Shown here piece by piece: positions 23,101 through 33,290 of a DNA stretch of 64,000 nucleotides. The stretch spans positions 310,001 to 374,000 of the forward strand of contig JABCPU010000019.1 in the NCBI GenBank assembly GCA_016800925.1. Reading direction: 5' to 3'. Position 1 is the stretch's first letter; every line of letters begins with the position of its first letter. Made by a program: the position numbers and the translations under genes. Source of the stretch: Suillus spraguei. Its lineage: Eukaryota; Basidiomycota; Agaricomycetes; Boletales; Suillaceae. The notes under the pieces are model-generated. The model was given only the letters and a program-made list of their open reading frames with translations, ran no database searches and was not told where the DNA came from.

Positions 23101-23474
23101 TCATTGGCGTTTGAGATGAGTTCCCGCAAGAACACGTCCCTGAGGTGAGTGGGTTCAGTGAACAGAATGTGTAGGCATGTTAAGGGATTGCAATGTCACC
23201 TGTTCGAGTAAAGACTGCAGCACGTAGTACATAGTTAGCGCTTGACGTCGACTCTAATGTGAGGCTCCTGTACCTGTTGACAACTATCTTGCGCATCCGT
23301 GCAACATCGCTCTGTCAAACAAATGGTCTGTTCAGGCACACTGATGCAGAACAGACGTGGTGAACCCACCTGGTAGTCATATTTGACCTTGTGCGTAGTA
23401 TCATCTGCATCTTGCGCGAAAGCGCAGGACGAAAGGGCTGCAAGTGAAAGTATTAGAGGATGCAGAAAACGCAT
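20154..23474 (-). CDS. Endoplasmin/GRP94, ER-resident HSP90, with HDEL signal
   Basis: ATP-driven chaperone of the HSP90 family located in the ER lumen. The start at 23474 gives a signal peptide (MRFLHPLILSLAALSSCAFA). The ATPase domain shows FLRELISNANDALEKLR, DTGIGM, LAKSGTSDF and GAFGLGFYSRFLVADKV. An acidic charged linker with repeated PEDEEV/SEDEEV units follows, then the middle domain (LNVSRETLQ, about 21640) and the dimerisation domain. The C terminus is acidic and ends HDEL at 20154, the fungal ER-retention signal. Many short introns are present; one model has a 15-nt microexon (23200-23214) restoring VVNSLYSNRDVFLREL. Upstream are two TGACGTGT boxes. A longer N-terminal extension is open in frame from 23612, but only the start at 23474 puts the signal peptide first. 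ER HSP90 is absent from yeasts, so presence here is notable. Confidence 0.93.
23200..23214 (-). other. 15-nt microexon of the GRP94 gene
   Basis: The family motif N-S-L-Y-S-N-(R/K)-(D/E)-x-FLREL is complete only if 15 nt at 23200-23214 are used as an exon. They are bordered by CTGCAG upstream and GTGACATTG downstream on the minus strand. Phases match on both sides (AG|T and AG|G). Confidence 0.65.
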
Positions 23475-23700
23475 TGTCGAGTGAGTCGACGAGGAGTGAG
23501 AGTTGGTCTCTTTGCTGGTGCTTTGAGGACTAGTAGGCAAGTACGGCAGGTATTTATTGAAGTGCGGAACCTTTGTGTGAAATTGAAAGTACTGACGTGT
23601 TCGATACCACACGACTGACGAAGTTCAAGAAATTGGAAGTACTGACGTGTTCGATACCACGTGACTGACTTCAAGTGTCACCTGACAGTGACACGCGTTC
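23475..23700 (-). promoter_or_regulatory. GRP94 promoter with duplicated UPR-like TGACGTG boxes
   Basis: Two direct repeats of about 39 bp (23581-23619 and 23631-23669, period 50) lie upstream of the GRP94 start. Each contains TGACGTGT (23593-23600 and 23643-23650), which includes TGACGTG, the core bound by Hac1/XBP1/ATF6-type bZIP factors of the unfolded protein response. Between them TTCAAGAA (23623-23630) has the TTCnnGAA shape of a heat-shock element pair. Both signals suit an ER chaperone; binding is inferred. Confidence 0.5.
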
Positions 23701-23839
23701 TCAAAAAGTCGAGCCCTGAGCACTGTAAATCAAATGAAGGCGTCAAGGAGACGAGTTCTTGAGCCACTAAGTATACGGATAAACTATACTACACATGAAC
23801 AGATAGTTTAGGTGCAGTCAGACCTGCAATATAATCCTA

Positions 23840-26400
23840 ACATAGATTAGACAAGGTTGCAGACACCAAGCCCTTCATTTGACTCACCCTTAACCATCGT
23901 TCTCGTTGTGCTGTCACATGCTCGAACATAATATATCGCTTATCGTTCTGACAAGTAATTAGTTGTTAGATTTATTCCACGAATGACTGGTCATACCTTG
24001 AGCACTTTTTCGATATCCGAAAGATCCACATTCTTCGCGAGTACTTTCATGTCGACCTTTCCGCCAAAGCCTTCGCCTTCATCCTCACCCAAGTCATCTG
24101 CTTTGACCCCTCCCTCGGCTCCTTCACCTCCTATTTTACCCAATCTTCCCCAGAACTCAACAAAGGAGTTCTCCGCGAGCATCTCATCGAATGCTTTCCT
24201 ACATTCGTATGTCCGTTCGCGTTGCCATTTCTCGTATTCATGTTGAAGATCACGTGTGTCAAAGGCGAGTTTTATTACTGGAAGCGATTTTAACATGGAT
24301 TCAAGCGGAAGAGCAGAAAATGGTGTTGCCAAGGATGGAGCATGCGCCTGAAACAACGAATGTAGACCAGCCAAATGTTTCATCTGCAACTGACTCATAT
24401 GTGCATGGAAGAGATGCAATTGTTGGTTTACTGAGAGAGGGGAGTTATTGAATCGAGGATCGGTCTGGAGTTGAGGACGTATCGATTCCCAGGTGGTCTG
24501 CAATGATAATGAGATGTGGGTTAGTAACCGTCTCGAAGAAAAAATTAACCGTACCTGTGGGTCTCGTACCGCATCTGTAAGCAGTGTACTAAACAAGAAA
24601 AGGAAAGGAGTTGAGCGACGCGACCTGGATCCTTGAACTATGGAAGTAAATGCGGCTTACCGGAATTCTCTTTCACCTTCCTCCAGGTTTAAACCCATCT
24701 TGGAGCGCCCTATTTCGGCGTCCATACGACTACGATCAGCTCTCACTTTTTGTTCGCGTTCTTTGAGGGCTTGTTCCTTTTTATCTCTGCGCTTTTGCTC
24801 AGCATCTTCTTCTGTGCCATCTTTGCACGTCTCATCTTTAACTTTGATAGAGGTTGAATATGAAGATGAAGACCCATGCGCCTTGAGGAATGTCTGGAAT
24901 AGCTCTTCACGCAGAGATGAAGACCCGACAGCATCGTATCGTGCGTCATGGGATATTTTTCGTTTCACCTAGAATGCAAACTTTCAATATATCTGATGAT
25001 GATAAGGCAGAAGACAGATGCTTACGTCTTTCCATGATGAATCTGACCTGACCACACCACTTTCTCGCAGAAGAGTGAAGAAATCAGCCTCCGCCTTCTC
25101 GGCGGCTATGCGCTTTTCTAGATCGAAGGTCAGGATTGCTCATGAAGTATAACGAAATTCGTACTCTCTCCAAGCTCTTTGAGATACTCCTTGAATCGCT
25201 TCTCTCGCTCTCGATCATCTCTGCCCCATCCGTAAAATCGCCGGTCTTTCTTCCACGTCCTCCGAAAGTCAGACCAAGAGGTTCTCGTGCTCTTTACTTC
25301 TTGGCTGAGGAGTCGTTCATACTCTTCCTTAGGATTTGCTTCTGCCTTTTCTTTCTTGACATTTTGTTGCCGTAGTTCGCGCGCGCGATCCCGACAGTAT
25401 TCATCGAATGCATCACGACGCGCTGAAACGGAAGGGAGCAGAACATAGCGCGGATCTGATATGAACAGGGGCAATGAGGTATCCCAAGGGTGCAAAGGAC
25501 TGATATCCTTTTCCTTGAGTAATGTCTGGTCAACGAAGTTAATCAAGAGATCATCAGTCAACAGATCCAGTGACAAACCTTGAATAATGCCTTAGCCTCC
25601 TCAATAGAGAGATCGACACGATCGGGTATGTTGAGTTGAGACCTCTCGTTTTCTTGCATCTTCTTGGCCTCTGTGTCTTCTGCTTCCTGTGCGAACCTGG
25701 CCTCTTCTTCCAGCCTCTTCTTCTCCTCTTCGGCTTCAGAAGCGAGCTGTGCAGCAGCCTCGCGTTGCCACTCCTCCTCCTCGCTTTCATCGTCGTCCTC
25801 CCCTTCCTCCTCCCCTTCCTCCTCCTCCTCCCCACTTCCACTCGTGCCTTTTTTGAAATTACAACCTCGTCCAGAGGTTGAGGCTCTTCCGCTTTTCGCT
25901 TCACAAGGCCCTGCATTTCTGTCTTAATCCGTTTGAGCTCCTGCTCTTCCTCAAACCCCAGCCTCTCAACTTCCTTTTCTTTTACTTCCTGTTGTTGCTT
26001 CTGCGCGTCTTCATGTTCCTCATCACGCTCGAATGCTTCAACGGCATCCTTTATTTCCTCTGGCACGGTCCACACGCTCTGCTTCTTCGCTTTATGTGAA
26101 TAAAATACGTTCCCTTCCGTCGTCTTTACGCGAATCCATTCTGTGCCAGGTATCGGAGTCTTTACCAACGGTTTGTCTTTCTTCTTCGGAGGCTGCGGTA
26201 TAATAGCTTGTGGAATGATAGGGAATGCGGGGAGCGGCCGAACGTAGGTAGACTCTCGTGTCACGGGATTGTAGTAGTATGGCTGGCCCGCAGGTCCTGC
26301 ATGCGTGAAAATCAACGACTAGAGCGCCTAGTGTGTTTTGAGACATACCAACGTGTTCTGTCCAGCCTGGAGGTAATGGAGGAGCACTGAATGAATTCAT
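23840..26400 (-). CDS. WW and FF domain protein, TCERG1/Urn1-like
   Basis: Likely couples transcription elongation with pre-mRNA splicing, as TCERG1 (CA150) or yeast Urn1/Prp40 relatives do. The start at 26400 (MNSFSAPPLPPGWTEH) opens a first WW domain, completed after an intron by GQPYYYNPVTRESTYVRP; the usual second Trp is replaced by Tyr. The second WW domain reads GTEWIRVKTTEGNVFYSH then KQSVWTVPEE. A long Glu/Lys/Arg coil with poly-Glu runs follows. FF-type helices come next: EEAKALFKTLL...WDTSLPLFISDPRYVLL, a second around WSDFRRTWKKDRRFYGW, and further divergent repeats to VDLSDIEKVLK. A last small exon (NDKRYIMFEHVTAQRERWL) closes the protein. Its end is uncertain: either in frame near 23842 or, with one more intron, near 23805. 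Confidence 0.82.
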
Positions 26401-26500
26401 CGCGATCGTTCGTCGCAACTTGAATGACAAATGTGTTTGCAGCTGAAACGACTTGACCACGGTATACTCTCACGTGCCACTGGGGGGCAACGGTAAGTAG

Positions 26501-26588
26501 TATGGAAAGTCAGACCGTGCTCTACTTCCAAGGCTTCCACTTCTCGGAACCTTCCTAGTAAGGTAGGTGCTTCTATTGGCCTCCAAAC
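26501..26588 (+). repeat. Left terminal inverted repeat of the tRNA-array element
   Basis: Pairs with 28065-28158 in inverted orientation with a few mismatches and small gaps. Similarity stops at about 26588, after TATTGGCC and CCAAA. Confidence 0.7.
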
Positions 26589-27128
26589 ATTCTCGTCTTC
26601 CTGCTCCTGTCGCTTTTGACCTTGAATCGTATTCTTCTCTCATCTTCTTTGATTGCTCTTTTGCTCGGCCATTTAGGCCCCAATTTCACGTTTTGCTGAA
26701 ATCCCCATGACCTCAATGATATTCATTGCCATGCTCTCACTGCCGATGTCGAGTTCGAGGTCGCGTGTGGTCTTGATGTTATGTTTGGGATGAACTGGAT
26801 TACTGCGTGACCACCGTTTTGTAGGAAGATGAGACTCCCATCTCCAATCCTCCATGTCTGGCCTTCAAAGTGGTGACAGTGTCTCACTGTCCTCGTTTTT
26901 CAGTATCTGCTGATTTCCTTCTGCGTCTCTAGAAACTCCATGTATACTTAGTGGTAATGTCAATTGTATTGAACCCATTGTTAATGATGGTGAATTAGAA
27001 TTATCTTAGTCTTCGTCCCTCCTCGGGGCAATTTCATTGTCCATGTCATCTTTTTCGGGCCGTGTCAATCAGGGGCCTCATAAGTTTCCAACTGGGGAAG
27101 TCTCGTGAGTGGAAAAGTTGAAGACTTC

Positions 27129-28015
27129 AGCCTGGCCAGTGTAATTACCACAGCGGAATCAAAATATATTTCTCTTGAACTACACAGGTTCTAAACATGC
27201 TGAACTACAATTTTTTTCTATCAGAACACAATTTGACATTCACTCATGTATGGTTTCTTTAGAAGTTCATCGTAACTGTTCTTAGCCGTGTGGTTGCCAC
27301 AGCAGAATCAAAATCTGTTTCTCTTGGACTGTACAGGTTCTAAACCTGCCGACAACAAGTTTTTTTTTCTATTGGAACATGCCTTGACATTCACTCATGG
27401 ATGAATGCTTTAGAAATTCACCGCAGCTGGTCTTAGCCTGGTGGTTGCAACTTGCCACGACAGAATCAAAATCTGTTTCTCTTGGACTGTGCAGGTTCAA
27501 AACCTGCCAACGACGAGGTTTTTCCTATCGTTCCTATCGGAACACACCTTGACATTCACCCATGGATGCTTTAGAAGCTCACCGTAGCTGGTCTTAGGCA
27601 GGTAATTGCCACAACAGATTCGAAATTTGTTTCTCTTAGATTGTACAGGTTCGAAACCTGCCGATGACAAGGTTTTTTTCTATCGGAACACCCTTGATAT
27701 TCACTCATGAATGGATGCTTTAGAAGTTCACCGCAAGGTGGTTGGCACAACAGATTTTGAATCTATTTCTCTAGGACTGTACAGGTTCGAAACCTGCCGA
27801 TGACAAGGTTATTTCTGTCGGAAGACACCTTGATATTCACTCGTGATGGTTTCCTTGCAAGTTCACCGTAAGTAGTCTTAGCCTGATGGTTACCACAACA
27901 GAATCAAAATCCGTCCGTTTCTCTTAGACTGTGTAGGTTCGATAACAACGTTTTTTCTATCAGAACACACCTTGACATTCACTTATAGATGGTTTCCTTA
28001 GAGGTTCATCTTAAC
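27129..28015 (+). repeat. Six tandem tRNA-Ser-like units, about 145 bp each
   Basis: Units begin near 27129, 27279, 27430, 27591, 27733 and 27875. Each has a 5' segment like GTCTTAGCCTGGTGGTTGCC (A-box-like) and an anticodon-arm-like CAGA-(7 nt)-TCTG hairpin. A long variable region (TTTCTCTTGGACTGTA) follows, then a T-arm CAGGTTCGAAACCTG whose GGTTCGA matches the Pol III B box exactly in units 4 and 5. Apparent anticodons vary: CAA in units 2, 3 and 6, CGA (Ser) in unit 4 and TTG in unit 5. The 3' segment CGATGAC pairs with GTCTTAG at 5 of 7 positions. T runs of 5-9 follow most units. The rest of each unit (ACCTTGACATTCACTCATGG...) is not tRNA-like. The long variable arm points to tRNA-Ser ancestry. 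These are tRNA-derived repeats, not intact tRNA genes. Confidence 0.7.
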
Positions 28016-28064
28016 TGATCAATAAATTTTAATTTTTTCGAACAGTCGCAAGTCGCACAGGGTG

Positions 28065-28158
28065 TTCAAAGGCCAATAGAAGCTACTTACCTTACAGCTG
28101 GAAAGGTTCTGAGAAGTAGAAGCCTTGGAAGTAGAGCACAGTGGTCTGGCTTTCCATA
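28065..28158 (-). repeat. Right terminal inverted repeat of the tRNA-array element
   Basis: Reverse complement of 26501-26588, slightly longer because of small indels. It ends CTTTCCATA. Confidence 0.7.
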
Positions 28159-29246
28159 GTTATGTCAGTATTTGAATTTAAATATTTAAGCTTCAGTCGA
28201 GTTCACTTGAAGTTGTATTCAAGATACTCTTTACTCTAATTGAAAATGGTGGCTATTCGCGCCTATGTATGTAGTACAAGTCAGTACCAAGTACAAGCTA
28301 CTGTCACGCCGGTTGATCATTTGCTGTCTCCCAGTCGTAAAACATCTATTTCGTTCGTTCGTGCTGCCGACGGGAGTTGAGACTACCAATTAGCTACACC
28401 ATTAATTGCTTGTCTGTTTGACGATACTGATGTGAGACTTGTGCGACTCGCTCGCTCGCGCCTACCTCCAGTAATAGCGTCCCATTTTGGATTGTCATGG
28501 ATTATGGACCCCTCGAAGCCGTCGACAATATAATGTTAGCGACACCGACTGCCCAATCAGAATGACGGCAGAGTGGAATGCATCAGGCGTGAGGCATACA
28601 TGCAGAAAGGGGAAGACGTTCGCTACTTTCAAGTTAGCGGGATGAAATATTCTAAATCATGACTGAGAAGAGTAAGATCGATAGTAATAGGTCACCTAGG
28701 GTCTGCGATAGGAAAACACGATATGAAGACGGTCACCGTGGACTCCCGTTTATTGACAAACTTTCCTGGCCTTGGTATCTAAATATAAGTACTTGCCAGA
28801 GCAGCGCGTGAGAGCGGCTGAAAGGAGACTGACCTGAGGAAATTTCGCATTTGGTCGACGGGTTTTAAGAACTTACATCCACGCGGAAAGCAGAATTCGA
28901 AGACTAGAGTCAGAGCGGAGGCTCAGCTAATTTAAAACTAGGTCTCGGGGAATATCGCTTCCTACATGTGCTCCGAGTCACCCGACGAATTTGAAACCTT
29001 GCCCAAGGGCTTTGAAGCGGCGAACCTCCGGGGAGTAAACGGAAATAAATCACAATACGACATGATTGGCAACTGTGAGGTATTTTCTGAATATTCGCCA
29101 GCAAATCATCGACATCGTGGGCCGACTAGCCAGCAACAAGCTAGAGATATTGATATTTAGGTTATTTAACCACTATATAATATCCTCCCAACTCCTATGC
29201 ATCTCTTCCCCAGCCAATTATTTCACACTCGCACTAAAATCCCCTG
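28159..29246. other. Intergenic, no gene seen
   Basis: About 1.1 kb between the TIR element and the Cu-ATPase start. Short frames of about 65 codons on both strands near 28910-29269 have no domain and overlap. The promoter of the Cu-ATPase should lie at the right end. Confidence 0.4.
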
Positions 29247-32200
29247 ATGAGCACCGTGATGCCGTCTGAGAGTCAGACGCATGTCACGACGGTCTTCGTA
29301 TTTAATCTTCACTGCAACAGGTATACATATATAGTGGTTGTTATTTTTATTCTACTAATGTTGTATTTTTTGCAGTTGTGTAAGCACAATCAATGAAGTG
29401 CTCTTCTCCTTATCCCCCCCTCCAACCAGGGTGGACATATCCATTATCCACCAGTCAGTGACAGTTGGGCATGCCCTTACAATACTCAGTCACACTATAC
29501 AATCCATGCTCGAAGACGCTGGGTTTGATGTATCTGACCCAACCTCTGAGCAAAGGCTTTCACAACAAATAAGAACCACACTTTCTGGAAAACGTCAAAA
29601 GCATATACAGCAATGTTCATCGTGTCAGGAGGCCGCGGCTGCCGCACCAGAGGATGCAGTTCCACCACTTTTGCGGGGCAATGCTACCAACCTATCTTCA
29701 AACAATGTATCTTCAACAGATTGCTCCACGCTAGAGCCTGGATTACAGAAGGACCCAGAACCGAGCCCAAGACCGTCGCACAAATTTGGTATCGATGATG
29801 TGCCGCATCTTGTCGCTCTGTCCGTAGGTGGCATGACATGCTCCGCATGTCCAAGTACCATTACCGAAATGGTCTCGCAGCTCCCTGGGATATCCGAAGT
29901 AGTCGTTAGCCTACTTAACCATTCTGCCACGGTTGTTGTTGCTCGACGGGACCTTGTTGGTTCCGTGACCGAAACGATCGACGACTGCGGCTACGAAGTC
30001 AACATCATCAAGGTCGAACCACTCGTTTCACCAACATCACAAAGTGCAACGGGTCCTCGGAATCTATCCCTTCGTATTGATGGAATGTATTGCCAGTAGG
30101 TCGATTTGCATAGTTGTCACATCCAGTATTATTAATATCTGCTAATCAGAAATTGTCCATTAAAGATCATGACTGCCTTGCAAAGGCTCCAGCCAGACGT
30201 CACCGTTATCAAACCGTTATCGAACCATTTGGACCCCATAATGGAAATATCATATAAGCCATCGCCTCCAGACTTACCATCCGCTCTATCATCTCAGCCA
30301 TTGTGTCCGTGGAGCTGACATTATACACTGTATCGATATATCGTCCACCCACGCTCGAAGAGCTCACGCGCAGCATGCAGCAGCGCGAGCAACGAGCTTT
30401 ACTTCTCCGTCTGTTTTTCACATGTATCATTGCGATACCTACGTTTATCATCGGCGTAGTTTACATGAGTCTCGTTCCCGGCGGCAATGCGACGAAGCAA
30501 TACCTATTGGGGCCCATGTGGAAAGGAAATGTGTCCCGGATTGAGTGGGCGCTTTTCTTTCTCGCGACCCCAGTATACTTCTGTGGTGCTGACTTGTTTC
30601 ATCGTCGGAGCATCAAAGAAATCAGACATTTATGGAGGAAAGGTAGTATGTCTCCCATCGTCAGGCGTTTTACTAGGTTTGGGAGTATGAACCTTCTGGT
30701 ATGTACCGTGTTACCCTTGTCGTAAAGTAATGACATGTATAAACAGGTTTCTACCGGAGTATCTGTGGCCTACTTTTCGTCGATCGCACTTCTAATTCTG
30801 GCAGTTACACAGCCAGCTGCGAGCAGCGGTTCAGCACAAGATACCACATATTTCGACGCTGTCGTGTTCCTGACCATGTTTTTACTTATTGGTGAGTGGA
30901 GTCCACGTCTTGCATATCTTGTGTGATGTAATATAAATTATCAGGCCGTTACCTCGATGCATATAGTAAAGCGAGGACTGCCGACGCAATCACTGCGCTT
31001 GGTTCGCTCCGCCCTACCGAAGCTCTTTTACTGACCACTGATTATATCTCTGGTTCTACGTCCCCCTCGGTCGTTCCCCGCAATGATCCCGAAAAAGGTG
31101 ACTTGTCATTTGATAACGGTAGCTTTATTGCGTCTCCTGGATTCAAGTTCGAGAAGGTACCTGTTGACTTCTTGGAGGTCGGCGATGTAGTGCGCGTGCA
31201 AAACGGTGCGACGCCACCATCGGACGGTACAATCGTCTCCGGTGCGGAGACATCTTTCGACGAAAGCTCCTTAACGGGCGAGGCTCGACTTATTAAGAAG
31301 AACATCGGGGACAAGGTTCTTCTTGGAACAATCAATAAGTCCAAAGCCGTGGATGTTCGAATTGATACTCTTGGCAGTGTCACACTGTTAGTCACCCAAC
31401 TTGGATTTTAAATATATTGTTTGTCTTATCTAGTTCTAAAGGCTAGATCAGATTGTGCAAATCGTCCGCGACGGCCAAACTCGCAGGGCACCCATTGAGC
31501 GCCTTGTGGATCACATCACGAGTGTGTTCGTCCCAATCGTTACTTTGCTAGCGATTGTTACGTGGTTGATATGGCTCGCTTTGGGTGTTAGCGGTGCCAT
31601 TCCTAGGAGCTACTTAGATATAAGTCAAGGTGGATGGGGTGAGTTTCTTCCAAGTGACTCACTGAAATTTGTGCTGATGTTAGCCCTGTAGTAGTCTGGT
31701 CTCTTGAGTTTGCAATCGCAGTATTCGTCGTGGCCTGCCCTTGTGGCATTGGCCTAGCAGCACCTACCGCTCTTCTTGTGGGATCTGGCCTTGCAGCCAA
31801 ACATGGGATCTTGGCCCGCGGAGGCGGCGAGGCTTTCCAAGAAATGGCGCAAGTTGATATCCTCGTGTTCGATAAGACCGGAACACTCACTGAAGGTGGC
31901 GAGCCCCAAGTATCTGATGCCAAGATTCTGCTTTCGTCGGTGCCTGAAAAGACGCTTCTAGGACTTGCTGCGGAGTTAGAATCTGCATCCTCTCACCCAC
32001 TCGCGAATGCAGTTAGGCAGTACGCGGGAAAGCACGGTGCTGTGTCCATTGCTGGCAATGCGTTCGATGAAATTGCTGGCAAAGGCGTCAAAGGGGATTT
32101 CAACAAAATACGTCGAAAGGCGATGGTAGGAAATGAAGCCCTGATGCAAGACCATGACGTACTACTTTCTCCAGATGTTCTCCAAGTGCTCGAGAGGTGG

Positions 32201-33177
32201 AAATCTGAAGCGAAGAGTATCGTCCTCCTCGCAGTTACTGTGGCAGACTTGGACAACCGATTTGTTCCTGCAGCGATATTTGCTGTATCGGATCCCATCA
32301 GGAGGGAAGCTGGTGGTGTTATACGCCATTTACAGGAGGAGGGCATTGGGACATGGATGATATCAGGGGACAACGAGACAACGGCCAAAGCAGTTGCGAA
32401 ATCTATTGGAATTCCCGAAATTAGTGTCATTGCTGGTGTCCTTCCCCAACAAAAAGTATGTTTTTGATATTTGAATCGTCGTCGCGTCATCATCTAACCT
32501 GTCCCGCAGGCTGAAAAGATCGAGTGGCTGCAGCACAATGGCATCAGACGTTCATCTTCACGATGGCAACGTATGCTGCCTAGTTCAGCGTCAAAACGGC
32601 GATGCATCGTCGCAATGGTTGGGGATGGCATCAACGACGCACCCGTGAGTTCTCTCTACAAGTTTTTTATTTTTTATTGACTGGCGTCAGGCACTAGCAG
32701 CCAGTGACATAGGAATAGCTATCGGGTCTGGAAGTGAGTTCCAACGTTTGTTTAACTGCCTGCATACTGACATACTTCAGGTGACGTCGCAATTTCTAGC
32801 GCTTCATTCATTCTTGTATCTTCAAACCTCACAAGTCTACTCATTTTGAACGATCTCTCGAGAAAAGTGCTAAATCGCATTAAAGTCAACTTTGTACGCT
32901 TCTTCAGTCCCCATACGCCACTACTCGCCGTTAATATATCCCGTAGATGTGGGCAATTATGTATAATGTGATTGCAGTCCCCATCGCTGCTGGCGTCGTA
33001 TACCCTGCTGGACATGCGCGTCTAGCTCCCGTGTGGGCGTCATTGGCCATGTCATTATCGTAAGTAACCTGACCATGGGGTATAAGACATGTATTGATCG
33101 GCTACTCTAGCTCTGTATCTGTAGTTTGCTCCTCGCTCGCACTTAAATTATACAAGGAGCCGAAGATACAGCTTTAA
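29247..33177 (+). CDS. Copper-transporting P1B-type ATPase, Ccc2/ATP7-like
   Basis: Pumps Cu+ into the secretory pathway, where it loads cuproenzymes such as multicopper oxidases and laccases. Start at 29247 ([13 protein letters not shown]); the intron about 29319-29376 splits the first metal-binding domain, whose joined motif is LHCNSCVSTI. The second domain has [12 protein letters not shown] and the third, also split by an intron, MYCQ|KCPLKI. Membrane helices follow from about 30400. Signature motifs: SSLTGEA (31270), [12 protein letters not shown] (31735, metal site), DKTGTLTEG (phosphorylated Asp, 31873), SSHPLANAV (nucleotide-binding HP), [14 protein letters not shown], and [18 protein letters not shown] split by an intron near 32646. 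The last helices ([17 protein letters not shown]) and the tail end at 33177. About nine short introns. All catalytic motifs are intact. Convergent with Spc98 (stops 113 bp apart). Confidence 0.93.
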
Positions 33178-33290
33178 AGAGTTCAGTTTCTTTCGGCATT
33201 ATTAGAGTTAATTTGTTCATTGGATCTGTATCATCCACGTCATCCCTATATTACTAGCGTATTTTATAAATGCACTCTCTTACGCTGTGG

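Larger units (their letters stand above)
26501..28158. mobile_element. Non-autonomous TIR element carrying a tRNA-like tandem array
   Basis: Terminal inverted repeats of about 90 bp, 26501-26588 and 28065-28158, are imperfect reverse complements starting TATGGAAAG and ending CTTTCCATA. Shared blocks include GCTCTACTTCCAAGGCTTC and CTTCTATTGGCC. If the first and last TA are target duplications, the termini are TGGAAAG..CTTTCCA with a TA duplication, as in Tc1/mariner-type insertions. No transposase frame is inside. The interior holds unrecognised sequence (26590-27125) and the tRNA-like array (27129-28015). The element lies about 100 bp upstream of the WW/FF gene start. Family assignment is inference. 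Confidence 0.7.

Noticed and set aside
23235..23612. Longer N terminus for GRP94 starting at 23612
   Set aside because: It would bury the signal peptide behind about 46 residues and run through the repeated promoter block.
26673..26855. 60-codon frame in the TIR element; the opposite strand vaguely resembles a retroelement protease segment (VMFGMNWI)
   Set aside because: Too short, with flanking stops and no D-S/T-G motif; similarity is too weak to claim.
27430..27510. Functional tRNA genes in the repeat array
   Set aside because: Acceptor stems pair only partly, D arms are irregular, T loops and anticodons vary; better described as tRNA-derived repeats.
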